A stretch of 22,694 bases of DNA from the NCBI GenBank assembly GCA_002478685.1, contig DLPY01000029.1:1-22694 (forward strand), written 5' to 3'. The DNA comes from Flavobacteriaceae bacterium UBA7446. Lineage in GTDB: Bacteria > Bacteroidota > Bacteroidia > Flavobacteriales > Flavobacteriaceae. The first letter of the stretch is position 1. Each line of letters begins with the position of its first letter. Both the position numbers and the translations under genes were made by a program. Under the pieces are notes generated by a model. The model ran no database searches, was not told the DNA's origin, and was given only the letters and a program-made list of their open reading frames with translations. Positions 1 to 7,264 of the stretch are shown here, piece by piece.

Positions 1-234
1 TTAGAAGCTTATGAGTTTCAAGTAGCCATGAGTGAATTGTATCTATTTCAAGCGGTTGATAAAATAACAACTAAAGGTCGTGAAGCCATTTTGTCTTTTG
101 CAAATGGAGATGAACAAAAAGCCTTACTTATGGGACTTAAGAGATTTACGAAATACCATGAGTACCCTAATGTGATTGCTTTGCGAAATAAAGTAGCTGA
201 GAAATTAGCTTCTGAAAATGCTTATTGTTTTTAG
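1..234 (+). CDS. acyl-CoA dehydrogenase, C-terminal end (partial)
   Basis: The reading frame is open from the first base of the window to a TAG stop and gives 77 residues, so this is the tail of a gene that begins upstream; the internal ATG at 28 is not the true start. The residues include GLKRFTKYHEYPNVIALRNK and end in YCF. This resembles the end of the long flavoprotein acyl-CoA dehydrogenases of Bacteroidetes, which have a C-terminal helical domain ending in Y-[PC]-F. Such enzymes carry out the first FAD-dependent oxidation of acyl-CoA in fatty-acid or branched-chain catabolism in the cytoplasm. The catalytic part is outside the window, so substrate cannot be judged. A terminator follows within 25 bases. 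The family call rests on recalled similarity of the tail alone. Confidence 0.7.
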   Translation, partial: LEAYEFQVAMSELYLFQAVDKITTKGREAILSFANGDEQKALLMGLKRFTKYHEYPNVIALRNKVAEKLASENAYCF

Positions 235-257
235 TTAAAACTGTTTTCTAGTTATAT

Positions 258-289
258 AAAGCCAAGCATTTAGCTTGGCTTTTATTTTT
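258..289 (+). terminator. Rho-independent terminator of the acyl-CoA dehydrogenase gene
   Basis: A perfect 10-bp stem (AAAGCCAAGC at 258-267 with GCTTGGCTTT at 273-282) encloses a 5-base loop and runs into TTTTATTTTT. It lies 24 bases after the TAG stop, the expected place. Confidence 0.88.
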
Positions 290-559
290 GATTTGTTAAA
301 TACAAAACTCATTAAAAAAACAGAGCTTTAAAGTGTGCCAAAATCATTTAAAATATAAACCAAGGCACCCTTTTTTTATTAAATTTGCTTTGAGCAAACC
401 CCAAGTCTGTTTTCTTTTTACATGAATAACCTCCGTTTTACAGCCAAAGTTTATCCAGTATTAGGCGCAGACACTAAGTTTTAGTGAATTTATTGATTGG
501 AAATCTCAAAAATACCTTAACGTTATTATGAAGCCTAGGCTTGCAAAATTATTTTTAAA
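290..559. other. gene-free AT-rich stretch with no recognised function
   Basis: About 270 bases without an intact gene. Visible elements are a short perfect inverted repeat TTTGCT-ttg-AGCAAA at 384-398, a weak GTGCC/GGCAC pair (335-339 and 364-368) before a T-run, and two short open stretches in different frames. One is a 20-codon ATG frame at 422-484. The other is an open stretch at about 480-562, whose conceptual product includes EFIDWKSQKYLNVIMKPRLA. The two open stretches could be decayed coding sequence, but I cannot name a parent gene. Any promoter for the gene at 560 must lie here. Confidence 0.5.
536..543 (+). promoter_or_regulatory. possible -7 element for the gene at 560
   Basis: TAGGCTTG differs by one base from the Bacteroidetes -7 consensus TANNTTTG. 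It ends 17 bases before the ATG, the same distance seen for ffh and argS in this window. No convincing -33 TTG is present, so this is weak. Confidence 0.25.
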
Positions 560-1543
560 ATGATATACCCTAATAAAAATATAAATACTGGTGTTCTCAG
601 TGGTTTACTCATCGAAAATACCTTTGGCCCATTGGAAAAAGAATGTTTACAAGTGCTCTCTTTACCCTATGAAAACGTATCTGTTTGGACATATAAAAAA
701 GGTACATATTCAAAATTAATATCAGAAATAAATCCTAAAGTTAATCAACTTTATTATTGGAAAAACTTCGGTATACTTTTTAAATATGCTAAGGCATTTA
801 CTTCTGCTTTTGAGTCATTCATCGAACTGGATTATAACTGGATTAAAAATTTTGATCGCTTTAAGAAAATTGAGGAATTGCATTATCCTAAACTCACCAA
901 ATACATGAATGATAATTTTATTTTTGACTATCATTTAACGAACATATACGACCGTGGTGAGGTTTTAGATCTATCTTATTTTTTCGATAATAAAAAACTA
1001 TTTAAAGAGCTATATGTAAATGATACATTCTTTTTCTCTGTTCAGCATCTTGTTTCCGCTTTTTCAATTCTTCGGAATTACCGTATAAATCTTTCAATTT
1101 CAACAGGTTTAAAAAAACGCTATAATCAAGTTTATGATAAATCTTATGAAGCATTTGCATTGCCACGTTTGGAAATTTCGATAATTCAAGCAACAAAGGC
1201 CGTTGAGGGCTTACTAAATAAACCCAGTAAAAACAAAGAAAAAATAGTAGAACGATGGGTAAAACTTTTTAATATAGACCCAAATAAAAATTTCTTAGAC
1301 ACCGAATTATCATACGTTAACTATTATGCCTATTTAATTAATGAAATAAGGGATAATATTACCCGATATGTCAAATCAAAGCCTTTTGACAGGATTCATG
1401 TTATGGCAATTCAAGCTCACGAGTTTGCTAGAAAATTGATAGTTAGTTATTATGAAAAACTTATATCCTCTACTAATAAAGAAGATAAGTCAATTACATT
1501 TGGAGAAGAAGTTGAATTAAAAATAAAGTCTCGAAAAATATAA
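560..1543 (+). CDS. hypothetical protein, possible degenerate HEPN-like C-terminus
   Basis: A 327-residue soluble-looking protein that I do not recognise. It is visibly richer in A/T codons (Lys, Asn, Ile, Tyr) than its neighbours and has no signal peptide or membrane segment. The N-terminal 150 residues are rich in Tyr, Phe and Trp. The last about 130 residues look all-helical: a segment with ATKAVEGLLNK near residue 213, then YYAYLINEIRDNITRYV near residues 255-271, then HVMAIQAHEFARKLIVSYYE. The arrangement recalls ApeA-type HEPN domains, where a late helix carries R-x4-6-H; here the position expected to be His is Arg, so an RNase role is not supported. It stands alone between the acyl-CoA dehydrogenase terminator and a convergent terminator, after a gene-poor stretch, which suggests accessory DNA. 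The HEPN idea is an inference only. Confidence 0.65.
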   Translation: MIYPNKNINTGVLSGLLIENTFGPLEKECLQVLSLPYENVSVWTYKKGTYSKLISEINPKVNQLYYWKNFGILFKYAKAFTSAFESFIELDYNWIKNFDRFKKIEELHYPKLTKYMNDNFIFDYHLTNIYDRGEVLDLSYFFDNKKLFKELYVNDTFFFSVQHLVSAFSILRNYRINLSISTGLKKRYNQVYDKSYEAFALPRLEISIIQATKAVEGLLNKPSKNKEKIVERWVKLFNIDPNKNFLDTELSYVNYYAYLINEIRDNITRYVKSKPFDRIHVMAIQAHEFARKLIVSYYEKLISSTNKEDKSITFGEEVELKIKSRKI

Positions 1544-1593
1544 AGCACATTATAAAGTTTGTGAATGCAATAATGATTTGTTGTTTGGTATAA

Positions 1594-1620
1594 AAATAAC
1601 GATTATCGAAAACGTTATTT
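1594..1620. terminator. bidirectional terminator between converging genes
   Basis: An 8-bp perfect stem, AAATAACG (1594-1601) with CGTTATTT (1613-1620), has an 11-base loop. The T-rich end on each strand and the position between two converging stop codons (1543 and 1626) suggest termination in both directions. The stem is AT-rich, so strength is uncertain. Confidence 0.5.
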
Positions 1621-1625
1621 TAACC

Positions 1626-2603
1626 CTAAAAAAAACCTTTTTCTTTCATCCAGTCGTCGTTATACATTTTACCTATATAACGACTTCCAGAGTCATGCAA
1701 AAGCACCACTACTACATCGTCTGGTCCAAAGTGTTCTTTAAGCTGTAACACCCCCTTTACGGCAGCACCACAGGAGTTTCCAGCAAATATACCTTCTTCA
1801 CGAGCTAGCTTCCGTGTATATATTGCAGCATCTTTATCTGTAACTTTTTCAAAGCCATCGATAATCTCAAAATCCACATTTTCGGGCAGAATATCTTCAC
1901 CTATTCCTTCTGTAATATATGGGTATATTTCCTTTTCATCAAAAATGCCAGTTTCGTGGTATTTTTTAAATACAGAGCCATAGGTGTCAATCCCCCATAT
2001 TTTAATATCTGGGTTTTGTTCTTTTAGGTATTTGGCAACACCTGAAATGGTGCCGCCTGTACCTACACCAACTACAAAATGGGTGATTTTTCCATCGGTT
2101 TGTTTCCAAATTTCAGGTCCTGTTTGCTCATAATGCGCCACAGCGTTTGACGGATTGTCGTATTGATTTACGTACCATGCGTTTGGCGTTTCTTCGGCAA
2201 TACGTTTGGAAGTAGAATAATACGAACGTGGATCGTCTGGTGCAACATCAGTAGGGCAAACAATTACCTCTGCCCCAACAGCACGTAGAATATCAAACTT
2301 TTCCTTGGATTGCTTATCGGTAGAAACGCAAATCAATTTATACCCTTTTACAATTGCTGCCAACGCCAACCCCATACCAGTATTGCCAGAAGTGCCTTCC
2401 ACAATGGTACCGCCAGATTTTAGCCGTCCATCAGCTTCGGCATCTTCCACCATTTTTAAGGCCATGCGGTCTTTTACAGAGCTACCAGGATTAAAATATT
2501 CTACTTTAGCAAGAACCAAAGCGTCTATTTCGGCTGTTATTTTGTTAAGACGGATTAGTGGAGTATTGCCTATCGTTTCAAGAATATTGTCCACATAATG
2601 CAT
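1626..2603 (-). CDS. PLP-dependent cystathionine beta-synthase / cysteine synthase family enzyme
   Basis: 325 residues of the fold-type II PLP beta-elimination/replacement family. The motif NPGSSVKDR holds the Schiff-base lysine (K44). TSGNTG at 71-76 is the substrate/PLP loop, and GVGTGGT at 179-185 is the phosphate-binding loop. The C-terminus ends SRYIGKMYNDDWMKEKGFF. The AHYEQTG segment near 156-162 and this C-terminal DDWM resemble cystathionine beta-synthases more than CysK or CysM O-acetylserine sulfhydrylases. The protein would join homocysteine or a sulfur donor to serine or an activated serine in the cytoplasm. There is no C-terminal regulatory CBS domain pair; it is the catalytic core only. 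The ATG lies only 4 bases after a near-consensus promoter (see 2608-2638). No other sulfur gene is adjacent, so substrate is undecided. Confidence 0.9.
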   Translation of the reverse strand: MHYVDNILETIGNTPLIRLNKITAEIDALVLAKVEYFNPGSSVKDRMALKMVEDAEADGRLKSGGTIVEGTSGNTGMGLALAAIVKGYKLICVSTDKQSKEKFDILRAVGAEVIVCPTDVAPDDPRSYYSTSKRIAEETPNAWYVNQYDNPSNAVAHYEQTGPEIWKQTDGKITHFVVGVGTGGTISGVAKYLKEQNPDIKIWGIDTYGSVFKKYHETGIFDEKEIYPYITEGIGEDILPENVDFEIIDGFEKVTDKDAAIYTRKLAREEGIFAGNSCGAAVKGVLQLKEHFGPDDVVVVLLHDSGSRYIGKMYNDDWMKEKGFF

Positions 2604-2607
2604 ATTG

Positions 2608-2638
2608 CAAAAGTAGGTAATGCTTTGGCGTTAAGCAA
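2608..2638 (-). promoter_or_regulatory. Bacteroidetes-type promoter of the cystathionine beta-synthase-like gene
   Basis: On the minus strand TTG (2638-2636) is followed after 20 bases by TACTTTTG (2615-2608), a full match to TANNTTTG with a standard spacer. The ATG starts at 2603, so transcription would begin at or beside the start codon, giving a leaderless or nearly leaderless message. Confidence 0.6.
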
Positions 2639-2640
2639 TG

Positions 2641-3867
2641 TTAGGGATTGATTTTAAGTGCCTGCGTGGGAGGTATGCGAGAAATGATAAAGGAAGGTAA
2701 AACAAGTAAGACAAGGCAAATCAAAAGTGTAAGTCCATTAAGCCATAATACTGTTGTAATATCCATATAAACAGGTACTTGCTTCACATAGTACGTTTCA
2801 GAATCTAAGGAAATGATGCCAGTTTGTTTTTGAATAAATAACAATCCAAGACCAATAAGATTGCCCCAAAAAAGTCCTACGCCAATCAAATAAGCACCCT
2901 GAATAAGGAAGAGTTGTTGCAATGAACGCACTCGTGCGCCCAACACGCGGGTAATACCAATGAGTTGGGTTTGCTCTAAAATAAGGACTAATAAAGCGGT
3001 AATCATATTTACACCACCAACAATAATCATGATGATGATAATCAGCGAGATATTTGTATCAAACAAGCGAATCCAATTAAAAATTTCGGGAAATCGCTCC
3101 TCAATATGCTGCACATCTACCAGCGCATCAATGCTATCATAAAGCATATCGGATTGGGCAGGTAAATCTGAGTAATCATCTAAAAAAAGTTCAAAAGCAC
3201 CCACTTGATTTTTTTCCCAGCCATAAAGCGAGCGCACCACGTCCAAATGACCAAGCACATAGGTTTTGTCATAATCCGAAAAACCAGTGGTAAACAATCC
3301 AACCACAGTACAGCTTCTACGCTTGGGCAACGCCGTTTCTTCTGATGCAAAATATAGCGATACTCTATCACCAACCTGTAAGTCAAGTTTTTTTGCCAAC
3401 TCGGATGAAATCCAAATATCTTGTTTACTAAGGCTAGTAACATAATCTGTATTGCCAAAAAAAGTAAAAAATTCAGCATTAAAAGATTCGTCTATTCCCT
3501 TAAAAACAATACCGTCAAAAGCGTTTTGATTTAGTATCACACCCTGAATATACGCAACCGTCTGAACCGCTGATATATTGGATTGTTGATGCAATGTTGC
3601 GCGAATTTCAGTCGCGTTTTCTAATGGTCTTAGGGTTTCTTGCCGTTGGCTGTTTTCAAGTGTTGTTACGCGAATATGTCCGCTAAATGCTGCGGCTTTT
3701 TGTCCGATTTTATGCTGCAATCCAACACCCGTTCCAAGTGCAATAAGCATGGTAATAACGCCCAACGCAATAGCAATAATACCAATAGTTATGATGGGTC
3801 CAGAAACGTTGCTGCGATGCGAACGCTGACCAATAATTCTACGAGCTATAAACCAAGTAAAGCGCAC
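2641..3867 (-). CDS. ABC transporter permease, LolC/LolE-FtsX type
   Basis: 408 residues with the MacB/FtsX permease layout. A first membrane helix lies at about 22-46 (containing ITIGIIAIALGVITMLIALG), then an extracytoplasmic domain of about 220 residues, then three further helices at about 270-300, 315-345 and 370-398. The short N-terminal FIARR segment and this layout match LolC/LolE subunits, which with a LolD ATPase release lipoproteins from the inner membrane to LolA. No ATPase gene is adjacent, so the exact cargo is not certain and a MacB-like exporter is an alternative. The start is a GTG at 3867, because no ATG exists nearby in frame; residues read just upstream (DFKNPL) leave open an unusual earlier start. 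It follows the cysteine-cluster gene by 47 bases and may be co-transcribed with the ffh operon. Confidence 0.82.
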   Translation of the reverse strand: MRFTWFIARRIIGQRSHRSNVSGPIITIGIIAIALGVITMLIALGTGVGLQHKIGQKAAAFSGHIRVTTLENSQRQETLRPLENATEIRATLHQQSNISAVQTVAYIQGVILNQNAFDGIVFKGIDESFNAEFFTFFGNTDYVTSLSKQDIWISSELAKKLDLQVGDRVSLYFASEETALPKRRSCTVVGLFTTGFSDYDKTYVLGHLDVVRSLYGWEKNQVGAFELFLDDYSDLPAQSDMLYDSIDALVDVQHIEERFPEIFNWIRLFDTNISLIIIIMIIVGGVNMITALLVLILEQTQLIGITRVLGARVRSLQQLFLIQGAYLIGVGLFWGNLIGLGLLFIQKQTGIISLDSETYYVKQVPVYMDITTVLWLNGLTLLICLVLLVLPSFIISRIPPTQALKINP

Positions 3868-3914
3868 TAAAGGGTTTTTAAAGTCTAAATGTAAGGTATA
3901 TTTTCAGTTAGTAG

Positions 3915-4406
3915 CTATAACGGAAGTTCGGATTTTAATCGCTCCACCATGGTAAACACGGCCGGGCAAACCGCAACATTTTTTGCGGTAATGGCTGTAA
4001 TCTGATGAAATTTAGGTCTGTCAGTATGGGGAAATTCACGACAGGCTTTAGGGCGATCTTCATATATGCTGCAATGATTATCTCCTCCTAAAAATGGACA
4101 TGGTAATTGCTGTAAAACTTTGTCATTATCTTCATCAATTTGAAGATAAGTTGCCTCAAATTGGGCAGGTTTCATTTTTAAACGTTTGCTGATGCGCTTA
4201 ATATCCGAAGACAAAAAAAGTGGTCCAGTAGTTTGGCAGCAATTGGCGCAGTCTAGGCAATCTATTTTTTGAAAGGTTTCGTTGTGCAATTTTGTCATCA
4301 CCGCGTCTAGCTTTTTGGGTTTGCGCGACTTAAGTCTTTTTAGGTATTTGGCGTTTTCTTGCGCTACTTTCGCTGCTTTTTCAGGTAGTTTTTGCGAATC
4401 AATCAT
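3915..4406 (-). CDS. YkgJ-family cysteine cluster protein
   Basis: 163 residues with a basic N-terminal 35 residues followed by the signature C50-x2-C53-x2-C56-C57 (CLDCANCC), then CPF, HCSIY and RPKACREFPH. This is the CxxCxxCC family (UPF0153, YkgJ-like), predicted to bind zinc or an iron-sulfur cluster through its cysteines; no reaction is established for it. Its ATG overlaps the queE stop codon in TAATG, so it is very likely translated with queE. Confidence 0.85.
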   Translation of the reverse strand: MIDSQKLPEKAAKVAQENAKYLKRLKSRKPKKLDAVMTKLHNETFQKIDCLDCANCCQTTGPLFLSSDIKRISKRLKMKPAQFEATYLQIDEDNDKVLQQLPCPFLGGDNHCSIYEDRPKACREFPHTDRPKFHQITAITAKNVAVCPAVFTMVERLKSELPL

Positions 4407-5035
4407 TAAGGGATTTTAAGGTATTTGTGCGTTTGCAATGACGCCATCCACTTGGGGTTTTCCAACACGTGATTTACAATCAGTGGAATTGCGCTCTCGC
4501 GCCTACTCCATTCGGGTTGTAAATACATTTTACAAATTTTTGTAACACTAAGAGCTTGTTTTTCAGCAAATTGCAAATCGTCTTTATTGTACACAATAAC
4601 TTTTAACTCATCTGCAAATTTGTATATTTCAGCTTTTGGTAGCATACGCTTTTTTGGCGATAAGCAAATCCAATCCCATTTGCCCGAAATTGGATAAGCA
4701 CCCGAAGTTTCTATGTGTGTTTTTATGCCCTGTGCTTGCAGAGCTTCTGTTAGTGGTGTCATGTTCCACATCAATGGCTCGCCACCTGTTACCACAACCG
4801 TATCGGAATATTGTTTTGCTTGTGCAACTATGTCATCAATATAGGTGGGTGGGTGAAGACTTGCATCCCAACTTTCTTTCACATCACACCAATGGCACCC
4901 GACATCACAACCGCCAACACGAATAAAAAATGCTGCACTCCCTTTGTGATATCCCTCACCTTGAATGGTATAAAAGGCTTCCATAAGAGGAAGTGCATAA
5001 CCGGAAGTGACAGCTTTTTGGAGTTCGGAGTTCAT
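4406..5035 (-). CDS. queE: 7-carboxy-7-deazaguanine synthase QueE
   Basis: 209 residues. QueE is a radical SAM enzyme that contracts 6-carboxytetrahydropterin to 7-carboxy-7-deazaguanine on the route to queuosine-modified tRNA. The N-terminal FYTIQGEGYHKG is the typical QueE entry. The cluster-binding motif is C43-x3-C47-x2-C50 (GGCDVGCHWCD), the CxxxCxxC form. VVTGGEP near residue 80 is the GGEP SAM-binding motif, and HIETSG follows. The C-terminus ends HKYLKIP. The start overlaps the folD stop by one base (TAATG) and the stop overlaps the next gene. The other queuosine genes (queC, queD, queF) are not in the window. The link to folD is plausible as pterin/folate metabolism, but this is inference. 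Confidence 0.95.
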   Translation of the reverse strand: MNSELQKAVTSGYALPLMEAFYTIQGEGYHKGSAAFFIRVGGCDVGCHWCDVKESWDASLHPPTYIDDIVAQAKQYSDTVVVTGGEPLMWNMTPLTEALQAQGIKTHIETSGAYPISGKWDWICLSPKKRMLPKAEIYKFADELKVIVYNKDDLQFAEKQALSVTKICKMYLQPEWSRRESAIPLIVNHVLENPKWMASLQTHKYLKIP

Positions 5036-5916
5036 TACGCTTGGTTACGTCGATATGCTAACATCGTATTTTGCAGCAACATGGCAATTGTCATGGGACC
5101 AACACCTCCAGGAACAGGCGTAATAAAACTTGCTTTTTCCTTAACCTCACCGAAAGCAACATCGCCCACAATCACATAACCTTTGGGGTGATTTTCGTCG
5201 GGAACGCGAGTAATCCCAACATCAATGATAATAGCACCTTGCTTAATCATTTCAGCGGTAACAAAATTAGGAACTCCCAATGCAGACACTACAATATCGG
5301 CTGTTTTAGTAATCTCGGCTAAGTTTTGTGTACGGCTATGCGTAAGCGTTACCGTAGCATTTCCAGGGTTTCCCTTGTTGGATAATAAAATACTCATAGG
5401 ACGTCCTACAATATGACTACGACCAATCACAACGGCGTGTTTTCCATTAATATCCAAATCATATCGGCGAAGCAATTCCATGATGCCAAACGGCGTGGCA
5501 GGAATAAAGGTCTCCATGCCCAAAGCCATTTTACCAAAATTGCTAGGGTGAAATCCGTCCACGTCTTTAGCTGGATTTATAGCGTGCAAAACAACTTCCT
5601 CGTCTATGTGTTTGGGTAATGGCAATTGCACAATAAAACCATCGAGGGTAGCGTCATTGTTAAGATTGTCTATGGTTTCCAAAAGTTGATCTTGCGTGAT
5701 GGTGTCTTCTAAACGAATCAACGTAGAGTCAAATCCAATTTTTTCACAAGAGCGCACTTTGCTACCCACATAAGTCAAACTTGCACCATCATTGCCTACC
5801 AAAACAGCCGCCAAATGCGGTGGGCGTTTGCCCGAAGCTTTGAGCGTAGCAACTTCTTGCGTGAGTTCCTCTTTAATTTGATTTGAAGTGGCTTTTCCAT
5901 CTAAAATTATACTCAT
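5035..5916 (-). CDS. folD: bifunctional methylenetetrahydrofolate dehydrogenase / methenyl-THF cyclohydrolase FolD
   Basis: 293 residues, the usual FolD length. The enzyme interconverts 5,10-methylene-, 5,10-methenyl- and 10-formyl-tetrahydrofolate with NADP, supplying one-carbon units for purines, formyl-Met-tRNA and thymidylate. Catalytic Tyr49 and Lys53 lie in TYVGSKVRSCEKIG; QLPLP near 97 and GRSHIVGRP near 165 (nucleotide-binding domain) are present; the C-terminal signature is PVPGGVGPMTIAMLL. The ATG overlaps the ffh stop in ATGA (5913-5916), and the stop overlaps the queE start, so all three are translationally coupled. Confidence 0.97.
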   Translation of the reverse strand: MSIILDGKATSNQIKEELTQEVATLKASGKRPPHLAAVLVGNDGASLTYVGSKVRSCEKIGFDSTLIRLEDTITQDQLLETIDNLNNDATLDGFIVQLPLPKHIDEEVVLHAINPAKDVDGFHPSNFGKMALGMETFIPATPFGIMELLRRYDLDINGKHAVVIGRSHIVGRPMSILLSNKGNPGNATVTLTHSRTQNLAEITKTADIVVSALGVPNFVTAEMIKQGAIIIDVGITRVPDENHPKGYVIVGDVAFGEVKEKASFITPVPGGVGPMTIAMLLQNTMLAYRRNQA

Positions 5917-7235
5917 TTTCCAAACATTTGCATCAGCTTAGAGGCTTTGCCTCCTTGCATCATTTTCATCATTTTACTCATCTGTTCAAACTGCTTGACC
6001 AGCTTGTTGATATCGTCCATCTGCATGCCAGCTCCTTTAGCGATACGCTTTTTTCTACTGTAGTCAAGCAGTTTGGGTTGTTTGCGTTCTTTAGGCGTCA
6101 TGGATTGAATCAATGCTTCTACTCCCTTAAATGGATCTTCGTCAATTTTAGCACCGTTTAATGCCTTGCTTGCGCCGGGAATCATTCCCACCAAATCTTT
6201 CATAGAACCCATACGCTGTACTTGTTTGAGTTGGCTTAAAAAATCATCGTATCCAAACTGATTCTTGGCAATTTTTTTCTGGACACGTTGAGCCTCCTCT
6301 TCGTCCACTTGCTCTTGGGCACGTTCTACAAGCGTAACCACATCTCCCATGCCCAATATGCGTTCAGCCATACGGTTGGGGTGGAACACATCTAACGCAT
6401 CCACTTTTTCGCCTGTACCAATGAATTTGATAGGCTTTTCAACCACAGACTTAATGGATAATGCAGCTCCACCGCGAGTATCGCCGTCCATTTTGGTAAG
6501 GACAACGCCATCAAACTGCAACAAATCGTGAAATGCTTTAGCGATATTCACCGCATCTTGCCCCATCATTGCATCTACCACAAATAAGGTTTCGGTGGGA
6601 TGTACCGCCTTATGAATGTTATCGATTTCTTGCATAAGCTCCTCATCAATAGCCAATCTACCTGCGGTGTCTATAATTACAACGTTAAATTGATGCGTTT
6701 TGGCGTGTTGAAGGGCTTGCTTGGCTATGTCAACGGGGTTGTTGTTTTCGGGTTGCGCAAAAACAGCTACATCAATTTGTTCGCCAAGTACTTGCAATTG
6801 GTCAATTGCTGCCGGACGATAAACATCACACGCCACAAGCAAAACCTTCTTTGCCTGTTTGGTTTTAAGGTGTTTTGCAAGCTTAGCCGCACACGTTGTT
6901 TTACCTGAGCCTTGTAATCCACTCATTAAAACAACAACAGGTTTCCCCGAGACCGAAAGAGCTTTATTTTCCCCACCAAGTAGCGCAGTAAGCTCGTCTT
7001 GCACAATTTTCACCAGCAACTGCCCAGGTTTTAAACTGGTCAGTACTTTTTGCCCTAATGCTTTTTCTTTAACTTCTTCAGTAAAGGATTTGGCAATTTT
7101 GAAATTTACGTCGGCGTCTAATAATGCACGGCGGATTTCTTTCATTGTTTCAGCAACGTTAATTTCGGTAATGCGGCCGTGTCCTTTAAGCGTTTTTAAT
7201 GCTTTGTCTAAGCGTTGACTAAACTGTTCGAACAT
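5913..7235 (-). CDS. ffh: signal recognition particle GTPase Ffh
   Basis: 440 residues. Ffh binds signal sequences of nascent membrane proteins together with 4.5S RNA and delivers the ribosome to FtsY and SecYEG. The four-helix N domain covers about residues 1-85. The G domain holds the P-loop GLQGSGKT at 106-113, DTAGRL near 188 and TKMDGDTRGG near 247. The M domain from about 300 to the end ends in a Met-rich helix (MSKMMKMMQGG). It is the first gene of the ffh-folD-queE-cysteine cluster operon. It has its own promoter match at 7252-7259 and lies 29 bases from the end of blh, so it need not depend on read-through from blh. Confidence 0.97.
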   Translation of the reverse strand: MFEQFSQRLDKALKTLKGHGRITEINVAETMKEIRRALLDADVNFKIAKSFTEEVKEKALGQKVLTSLKPGQLLVKIVQDELTALLGGENKALSVSGKPVVVLMSGLQGSGKTTCAAKLAKHLKTKQAKKVLLVACDVYRPAAIDQLQVLGEQIDVAVFAQPENNNPVDIAKQALQHAKTHQFNVVIIDTAGRLAIDEELMQEIDNIHKAVHPTETLFVVDAMMGQDAVNIAKAFHDLLQFDGVVLTKMDGDTRGGAALSIKSVVEKPIKFIGTGEKVDALDVFHPNRMAERILGMGDVVTLVERAQEQVDEEEAQRVQKKIAKNQFGYDDFLSQLKQVQRMGSMKDLVGMIPGASKALNGAKIDEDPFKGVEALIQSMTPKERKQPKLLDYSRKKRIAKGAGMQMDDINKLVKQFEQMSKMMKMMQGGKASKLMQMFGK

Positions 7236-7251
7236 GAAATAGAATAAACTT

Positions 7252-7259
7252 CAAAATTA
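7252..7259 (-). promoter_or_regulatory. -7 element of the ffh promoter
   Basis: Minus-strand TAATTTTG is an exact TANNTTTG match ending 17 bases before the ffh ATG. A TTTG at 7287-7284, with a rather long spacer of 24 bases and inside the 3' end of blh, could serve as the -33 element. Confidence 0.5.
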
Positions 7260-7264
7260 CGGAA

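Noticed and set aside
335..377. GTGCC/GGCAC pair before a T-run as a second terminator
   Set aside because: A 5-bp stem with a 24-base loop is too weak, and a strong terminator already lies at 258-289.
384..398. Inverted repeat TTTGCT-ttg-AGCAAA as an operator
   Set aside because: Only 6 bp per arm in AT-rich DNA, far from the next start codon and without a second copy; not enough for an operator call.
4636..5179. Plus-strand open frames opposite queE and folD
   Set aside because: They lie wholly opposite well-identified genes and their residues show no protein family features.
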